DNA of 10,486 nt from NCBI GenBank assembly GCA_018375675.1, contig JAHACW010000068.1:1-10486 (forward strand). The letters are read 5' to 3'. Position numbers and translations under genes: made by a program. The notes under the pieces were generated by a model, which was not told where the DNA came from, did not search any database, and saw only the letters and a list, made by a program, of their open reading frames with translations. Below, piece by piece: positions 6,121 to 10,486 of this stretch (position 1 is the first letter of the stretch; every line of letters begins with the position of its first letter). The DNA is from Actinomyces sp. (lineage in GTDB: Bacteria; Actinomycetota; Actinomycetes; Actinomycetales; Actinomycetaceae).

Positions 6121-7080
6121 TTAGGACCGATCAGGCTCACTGTCGTCGGACGATCCCTCCGCGACTCCGGTGCTCGACGTGTCTGTGTCACCCTTCTCGG
6201 CACTCGCCTGAGAGTCGTCTTCACCGGCGGAAGGCGCGGCCTCGTCACTTGAGCGGTCAGCGACAACGCGTGTCGGACGCCCAAGCCGGCCGGCGACGAC
6301 GAACACGAGTACTCCCAGTGCGAACACGAGCAGGGACGTCCATACATTGAGGCGCAGGCCCAAGACTCTGTGCGCGTCGTCGATGCGCAGCATCTCGATC
6401 CAGCACCGGCCGGCCGTGTAAGCCATCAGGTAGAGACCGAACACCTGTCCCCCGGCGAAGCGGTGACGCCGGTCGAGCCACACGATGAGCGCTGCGGCGG
6501 CAAGGTTCCACAGGCACTCGTAGAGGAACGTCGGATGGAACAGCGTCCCCGCGGGGTATCCGGCGGGGATGTGCGCAGCGTCGATCTGGAGACCCCACGG
6601 CATTGTCGTAGGCGCGCCAAAGAGCTCCTGGTTAAACCAGTTTCCCCAACGGCCGATCGCTTGGGCGATCAGCAGAGCCGGAGCCAGGGAGTCGGCGATT
6701 GGGCCGAGGCGGACACCCGCACGTTTGACGGCGATATACACGCCGAGCGCTCCGAAGGCGACGCCGCCCCAAATACCCAGGCCTCCACGCCAAATCTGGA
6801 AAGCGAGCATCGGGTCACCGCCCGGACCGAAGTAAGCGTCCGGGGACGTGATGACGTGGTAGATGCGCGCGCCGACGACGCCGAGCGGAATCGCCCAGAG
6901 CGCGGCGTCGTACAGCGTGTCCGGGTTTCCACCGCGGTCGCGGTAACGGCGTGCTGTCCACCAGACACCGATAATCATGCCTGCGGCGATGATAATGCCG
7001 TAGGCCCGCAGCGGAATCGGCCCAAGGTACCAGACACCCTGCGAGGGCGACGGGATACCGGCCGCGACGAGGGCCCTCAT
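6121..7080 (-). CDS. lgt: prolipoprotein diacylglyceryl transferase
   Basis: Transfers diacylglycerol from phosphatidylglycerol to the lipobox cysteine of prelipoproteins, the first step of lipoprotein maturation, in the cytoplasmic membrane. 319 residues with about seven hydrophobic segments (for example 23-42, 57-77, 100-118, 190-203, 248-264). The family signature GRWGNWFNQE is at 143-152 and HPTFLYE at 182-188. The loop that reads FHGG in E. coli (essential H103) is GIWGG here, a substitution I believe is common in Actinobacteria. After about residue 265 comes a soluble tail of roughly 50 residues rich in S, D, E, G and A, beyond the catalytic core. The ATG overlaps the trpA stop as ATGA, with GGAG (7091-7088) 7 nt upstream, so it is translationally coupled to trpA. 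Confidence 0.96.
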   Translation of the reverse strand: MRALVAAGIPSPSQGVWYLGPIPLRAYGIIIAAGMIIGVWWTARRYRDRGGNPDTLYDAALWAIPLGVVGARIYHVITSPDAYFGPGGDPMLAFQIWRGGLGIWGGVAFGALGVYIAVKRAGVRLGPIADSLAPALLIAQAIGRWGNWFNQELFGAPTTMPWGLQIDAAHIPAGYPAGTLFHPTFLYECLWNLAAAALIVWLDRRHRFAGGQVFGLYLMAYTAGRCWIEMLRIDDAHRVLGLRLNVWTSLLVFALGVLVFVVAGRLGRPTRVVADRSSDEAAPSAGEDDSQASAEKGDTDTSSTGVAEGSSDDSEPDRS

Positions 7081-7886
7081 GCGCGTGCTCCGCTCACGCC
7101 GGAGTTCAACTCAGTGGCGAGCTCACCCAGGGCCTTCAGCCCACGGTCGATGTTCTCATCGAACAGAGTCTTCACAAGCGCTGATCCGACAATGACGCCA
7201 TCCGCATAGGCACCGATTTCACGGGCCTGAGCACCGTTTGAGACACCGAGGCCCACGCACACGCGCTGAGCACCGGCGGCACGGGTGCGCTCCACGACGT
7301 CGGCGACGTGAGCACCGACCGCTGCACGCGCACCCGTCACACCCATCGACGAGGCCGCGTAGACCCAGCCGCGCGAGTGCTCGGCGATGAGCTTGAGGCG
7401 ATGCTCGGGGGACGAGGGAGCACTCAGATAGATGCGTTCAAGGTCGTACTTGTCCGATGCTGCCTCCCACTGCGCGCCCTCTTCGGGCGGCAGGTCAGGC
7501 GTGATGAGGCCGGAGCCGCCCACGGCGGCGAAGTCCTTGGCGAAGCGCTCGACGCCCCACCACTCGACCGGGTTCCAGTAGGTCATCGAACAGGTCGAAA
7601 TACCGTACGAGGTCAGCTCATCCACCGCGTGGAAGAGATCCTCAAGGTGGGTGCCGTGCTCGAGAGCGGCAACGGTCGCGCGCTGGATGGTCGGGCCGTC
7701 CATACCCGGATCCGAGTACGGGAAGCCGAGTTCGATGACGTCAACTCCGCAGTCCGCCAGGACCTTACCCGCACGGATCGAGTCCTCGACCGACGGAAAG
7801 CCCACGGGCAGGTAGGCGATGAGCGCAGCGTCGCCGCGCTGGAGGGCGGCGTCAATCGCGACGGCTGAATGGGGTGCACGCGTCAT
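7077..7886 (-). CDS. trpA: tryptophan synthase alpha subunit
   Basis: Cleaves indole-3-glycerol phosphate to indole and glyceraldehyde 3-phosphate; indole is channelled to TrpB in the alpha2beta2 complex. 269 residues, normal length, TIM barrel. Catalytic E52 and D63 lie in ELGFPYSDPGMDGPTIQRA (52-70). Other marks are MTYWNPV (101-107), GLITPDLPPEE (126-136), SSMGVTGAR (179-187) and VGSALV (233-238). ATG at 7886 lies one base after the trpB stop (TGACATG), with AGGAG within the last trpB codons, 7 nt upstream. An open frame continues upstream to about 8000, but that part only shadows trpB. The 3' end overlaps the lgt start by 4 nt. Confidence 0.97.
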   Translation of the reverse strand: MTRAPHSAVAIDAALQRGDAALIAYLPVGFPSVEDSIRAGKVLADCGVDVIELGFPYSDPGMDGPTIQRATVAALEHGTHLEDLFHAVDELTSYGISTCSMTYWNPVEWWGVERFAKDFAAVGGSGLITPDLPPEEGAQWEAASDKYDLERIYLSAPSSPEHRLKLIAEHSRGWVYAASSMGVTGARAAVGAHVADVVERTRAAGAQRVCVGLGVSNGAQAREIGAYADGVIVGSALVKTLFDENIDRGLKALGELATELNSGVSGARA

Positions 7887-7887
7887 G

Positions 7888-9183
7888 TCACTTCTCCTCG
7901 TTCTCGTCCAGGACGGCAACGCCCGACGGGCCGGCGCTGGGGTCGATGACCTGAAGCTTCGCGTGTCCGTAGCCGAACCACCGCGATGCCGTATCCACAT
8001 CCTTGTCGCCGCGACCCGACACAGTCACGATCACGATGGGCTCCTCACCCGGCGCAAACGGGCCCTCGGCCTCGGCCTTCGCACGGGCCCAGGCGCGCAC
8101 CCCGGCGAGGGCGTGAGAGGATTCGATCGCGGGAATAATGCCCTCCGTGCGCGACAGGTGCAGGAAAGCATCCATGGCCTCAGCGTCGGAAATGGGCATG
8201 TACGAGGCACGACCGGAGCGCGCCAACCACGCGTGCTGCGGGCCCACACCCGGGTAATCCAGACCGGCGGAAATTGAGTGGGAGGCCTTCGTCTGGCCGT
8301 CGCGTTCCTGCAGGACGAACGTGCGGGCGCCGTGGAGAACGCCCACCTCGTCAGCAGTGATCGACGCGGCGTGTCGCCCCGTCTCAAAGCCGTCGCCGGC
8401 CGCCTCACAACCGAGCAGCTCGACGCTGGGATCATCGATGAACGCGGTGAATGAGCCAATGGCGTTGGAGCCGCCGCCCACGCAAGCCACGACAACATCA
8501 GGCAAGCGTCCCTCGGAGGCAAGCAGCTGTGCGCGCGCCTCATCACCGATGACACGCTGAAGGTCACGCACCAGCTCCGGGAAGGGGTGCGGGCCGGCGG
8601 CCGTACCGAAGATGTAGTTGGTTGTCTCGACGTTGGTCACCCAGTCTCGGAAGGCCTCGTTGATCGCGTCCTTGAGCGTCGCCGAACCCGCGGTCACAGC
8701 GATAACCTCGGCGCCGAGCATCTGCATGCGCGCGACGTTCAGCGCCTGGCGCTCGGTGTCCTCACGTCCCATGTAGATCGTGCAATCGAGGCCAAGGAGA
8801 GCAGCTGCGGTCGCGGTAGCCACACCGTGCTGGCCGGCCCCAGTCTCCGCGATGACACGCGTCTTGCCCAGCTCCTTGGTCAGCAACGCCTGGCCAAGCA
8901 CGTTGTTGATCTTGTGCGAACCCGTGTGGTTCAGGTCCTCGCGCTTGAGGAAGACACGCACGCCACCCAGGTCGGCCGCAAAACGCGGGGCCTCGGTCAG
9001 CAGTGAGGGACGTCCGGCGTAGTTCAGGAACAGGTCGCGCAGGCGGCGCTGGAACGACTTATCACGCCACAGGCGCTTCCACGCGGCCTCAACCTCTTCG
9101 AGGGGACCCATGAGGGACTCGGCGACGAAGCGTCCACCGAAATCACCAAAGTACGGTCCTTGCGCAAAGTTCTCAGCAACCAT
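7888..9183 (-). CDS. trpB: tryptophan synthase beta subunit
   Basis: PLP enzyme joining indole and serine to make tryptophan. The PLP lysine is K91 in HTGSHKINN, catalytic glutamate E113 lies in AETGAGQHG, and the phosphate-binding loop GGGSN is at 236-240. N-terminal [20 protein letters not shown] is canonical, so this is the regular TrpB1 type. At 431 residues it is about 30 longer than E. coli TrpB: a hydrophilic tail ([15 protein letters not shown] onward) follows the usual end [14 protein letters not shown] at 9183 overlaps the trpC stop by one base (TGATG), with AGGAAGG ending 6 nt upstream. GTG at 9186 would add one Met and is too close to the ribosome site. Coupled to trpC upstream and trpA downstream. 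Confidence 0.97.
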   Translation of the reverse strand: MVAENFAQGPYFGDFGGRFVAESLMGPLEEVEAAWKRLWRDKSFQRRLRDLFLNYAGRPSLLTEAPRFAADLGGVRVFLKREDLNHTGSHKINNVLGQALLTKELGKTRVIAETGAGQHGVATATAAALLGLDCTIYMGREDTERQALNVARMQMLGAEVIAVTAGSATLKDAINEAFRDWVTNVETTNYIFGTAAGPHPFPELVRDLQRVIGDEARAQLLASEGRLPDVVVACVGGGSNAIGSFTAFIDDPSVELLGCEAAGDGFETGRHAASITADEVGVLHGARTFVLQERDGQTKASHSISAGLDYPGVGPQHAWLARSGRASYMPISDAEAMDAFLHLSRTEGIIPAIESSHALAGVRAWARAKAEAEGPFAPGEEPIVIVTVSGRGDKDVDTASRWFGYGHAKLQVIDPSAGPSGVAVLDENEEK

Positions 9184-10031
9184 CACTGTCCTTCCTGACG
9201 CGCCGCAGCGACGCGAGCCTTCCGATCCGTTCGCAGAGCGGGATGCTGTCCGGCACTCACCATGTCCTGGATGCTCGCGCGGGGATCACCCGAGGTCACG
9301 AGTGCTTCGCCGACGAGCACGGCATCCGCACCCCACTTGGCGTATTCAAAAACGTCGTGCGCATTCGCTACGCCGGACTCGGCGACCGCAACGACGTCCT
9401 GAGGGATCACGTCGATGACCTGCTCGACGGTCGAGCGGTCCACTTCCAGGGTCTTCAGATTGCGGGCGTTGACGCCAATGATCGAGGCACCGGCCTCCAT
9501 CGCGCGCAGGGCTTCGAGTCGCGAGTGCGTCTCCACCAGCGCCTCCATGCCGAGCGACCGGGTCCGTTCCAGCAGCGACACGAGCACATTCTGCTCCAGC
9601 GCCGCAACGATCAGGAGCACAAGGTCAGCGCCGTGAGCACGCGCCTCGTGGATCTGATACGGCGTGACGATAAAGTCCTTGCGCAGAATCGGAATGTCGA
9701 CGGCCGCACGCACGGCGTCAAGGTCCGCGAGTGAGCCGTTGAAGCGACGCTGTTCGGTGAGCACCGAAATGACCGACGCTCCCCCGGCCTCGTACGTCGA
9801 AGCGAGCGCAGCAGGATCCGGGATCGCTGCGAGCGCCCCCTTGGATGGCGACGATCGCTTCACCTCGGAGATAATCTTGACGGCACCGTCGCGGTTACGC
9901 AGGGCACCGAGCGCATCCTTCGCTTCCGGGACCTGGGTCTCCATCTCCTTGATTCGAGCCAGAGGGACGCGGTCTTCACGCTCTTTCAGGTCCTGCCGGA
10001 CCCCAGCGATAATGTCATCGAGAACGCTCAC
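9183..10031 (-). CDS. trpC: indole-3-glycerol phosphate synthase
   Basis: Closes the indole ring of carboxyphenylaminodeoxyribulose phosphate to form indole-3-glycerol phosphate, the substrate of TrpA. 282 residues; a single-function TIM barrel, not the TrpC-TrpF fusion of E. coli. Expected active-site residues are visible: E56 and K58 in [13 protein letters not shown]118 in LRKDF, E167 in ALVETH, N188 in IGVNARNL and E218 in AESG. About 20 charged residues extend beyond the barrel at the C-terminus. GTG start at 10031 with AAAGGGGAG (10044-10036) 4 nt upstream. It is separated from trpE by 88 nt holding a probable terminator, so it may head the trpCBA-lgt unit. There is no trpF here; many Actinobacteria use the dual HisA/TrpF enzyme PriA. 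Confidence 0.97.
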   Translation of the reverse strand: MSVLDDIIAGVRQDLKEREDRVPLARIKEMETQVPEAKDALGALRNRDGAVKIISEVKRSSPSKGALAAIPDPAALASTYEAGGASVISVLTEQRRFNGSLADLDAVRAAVDIPILRKDFIVTPYQIHEARAHGADLVLLIVAALEQNVLVSLLERTRSLGMEALVETHSRLEALRAMEAGASIIGVNARNLKTLEVDRSTVEQVIDVIPQDVVAVAESGVANAHDVFEYAKWGADAVLVGEALVTSGDPRASIQDMVSAGQHPALRTDRKARVAAARQEGQ

Positions 10032-10079
10032 GACGCTCCCCTTTCAGGCAGAAATGATCAATCCTCACCTAGGCTAGCG

Positions 10080-10106
10080 AAAAATGGCCGCCAACGGGTC
10101 AGCCAT
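10080..10106 (-). terminator. probable terminator or attenuator between trpE and trpC
   Basis: On the minus strand ATGGCTG (10106-10100) pairs with CGGCCAT (10090-10084), seven pairs including one G-U, with loop ACCCGTTGG. It runs straight into TTTTT (10084-10080). A second small hairpin, CCCG-TAGTG-CGGG (10119-10107), lies between it and the trpE stop. The order fits an intrinsic terminator after trpE. Whether it is constitutive or regulated cannot be seen. Confidence 0.55.
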
Positions 10107-10119
10107 CCCGCACTACGGG

Positions 10120-10486
10120 TTAGGACAGGGGAACGAGAGTCGACGCCCGCACGACGGACTCAACCGCCGCGGCGGCCTTATTGCGCGACTCCTCGTACTC
10201 CAGGGCAGGAACCGAATCCGCAACGAGACCAGCACCCGCCTGCACCGAGGCTACTCCGTCCTTCAAGGAAGCCGTGCGAATAGCGATCGCTAGATCCGCA
10301 TCGCCCGACAGGTCGAAGTACCCGACGACGCCGCCGTACACGCCGCGCGCCGCAGGCTCGAAATCATCGATCAGCTGGATCGCACGAGGCTTGGGCGCGC
10401 CCGACAGGGTGCCCGCGGGGAACGTCGCGACCAGCGCATCGAGCGCGTCGGCATCCTCGCGCAGCACACCCGTCACCGTGGAGGAA
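10120..10486 (-). CDS. trpE: anthranilate synthase component I, C-terminal part only
   Basis: Makes anthranilate from chorismate with ammonia supplied by TrpG; the first committed step to tryptophan. Only the last 121 residues are in the window; the gene begins beyond 10486. Chorismate-binding domain signatures are clear: [57 protein letters not shown] and the closing [11 protein letters not shown]. It ends with TAA at 10120. The GAPK segment and the adjacent trpC favour TrpE over PabB. The N-terminal feedback site for tryptophan cannot be examined. The gap to trpC lacks the small membrane-protein gene found between trpE and trpC in Mycobacterium. Confidence 0.93.
   Translation of the reverse strand, partial: SSTVTGVLREDADALDALVATFPAGTLSGAPKPRAIQLIDDFEPAARGVYGGVVGYFDLSGDADLAIAIRTASLKDGVASVQAGAGLVADSVPALEYEESRNKAAAAVESVVRASTLVPLS

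Noticed and set aside
7887..8000. Upstream extension of trpA
   Set aside because: These codons shadow the trpB 3' end; the family start and ribosome site fit ATG 7886.
8031..8567. 178-codon second frame inside trpB on the same strand
   Set aside because: Arg/Ser/Pro-rich out-of-frame shadow of trpB with no start signal.
1..10486. Search for CRISPR repeats, insertion sequences, prophage or defence genes
   Set aside because: No regularly spaced repeats, transposase or phage-like proteins are seen; gene order is conserved housekeeping.

Overview
The window is GC-rich DNA that is almost entirely coding. Protein sequences and gene order point to a high-GC Gram-positive (Actinomycetota), probably a member of the Actinomycetaceae such as Actinomyces or Schaalia. 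The genus is inferred. The phylum is well supported: there is an ANTAR response regulator close to M. tuberculosis PdtaR, a proofreading-deficient PolA with tyrosine at the O-helix position, an Actinobacteria-type Lgt, and the order trpE-trpC-trpB-trpA-lgt-pyk-pdtaR-polA, which broadly matches Mycobacterium.

Layout from left to right. (a) 1-2679, minus: polA, lacking only its last few codons at the window edge. (b) 2699-3175, plus: a hotdog-fold acyl-CoA thioesterase closely resembling E. coli YdiI/MenI; it is divergent from polA, and the two start regions almost or actually overlap. (c) A perfect 13-bp hairpin separates it from the convergent pdtaR gene (3236-3826, minus). (d) 3890-3963, plus: a 74-nt tRNA with anticodon CAA (Leu) but a five-nucleotide variable loop, preceded by a good sigma70-like promoter. 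(e) A 15-bp bidirectional terminator separates it from a small unrecognised gene (4100-4315, minus), which has its own promoter, a leader of about 135 nt and three CACGTKGAS boxes. (f) pyk (4550-5995, minus) with a strong T-tailed terminator and a possible leaderless promoter. (g) A tightly coupled minus-strand cluster trpC-trpB-trpA-lgt (10031 down to 6121), with stop/start overlaps or a one-base gap. (h) The 3' end of trpE (10120-10486), separated from trpC by a probable terminator or attenuator.

How the genes work together: trpE, trpC, trpB and trpA supply the first and last steps of tryptophan synthesis; trpG, trpD and a TrpF function must lie elsewhere. lgt is translationally coupled to trpA but serves lipoprotein maturation. 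pyk is central glycolysis, polA is DNA repair and replication, and pdtaR acts by RNA binding. I see no mobile element, CRISPR array, phage gene or defence system. The most unusual signals are the short-variable-loop tRNA(CAA), the boxed promoter region of the small gene, and the head-to-head start region of polA and the thioesterase.
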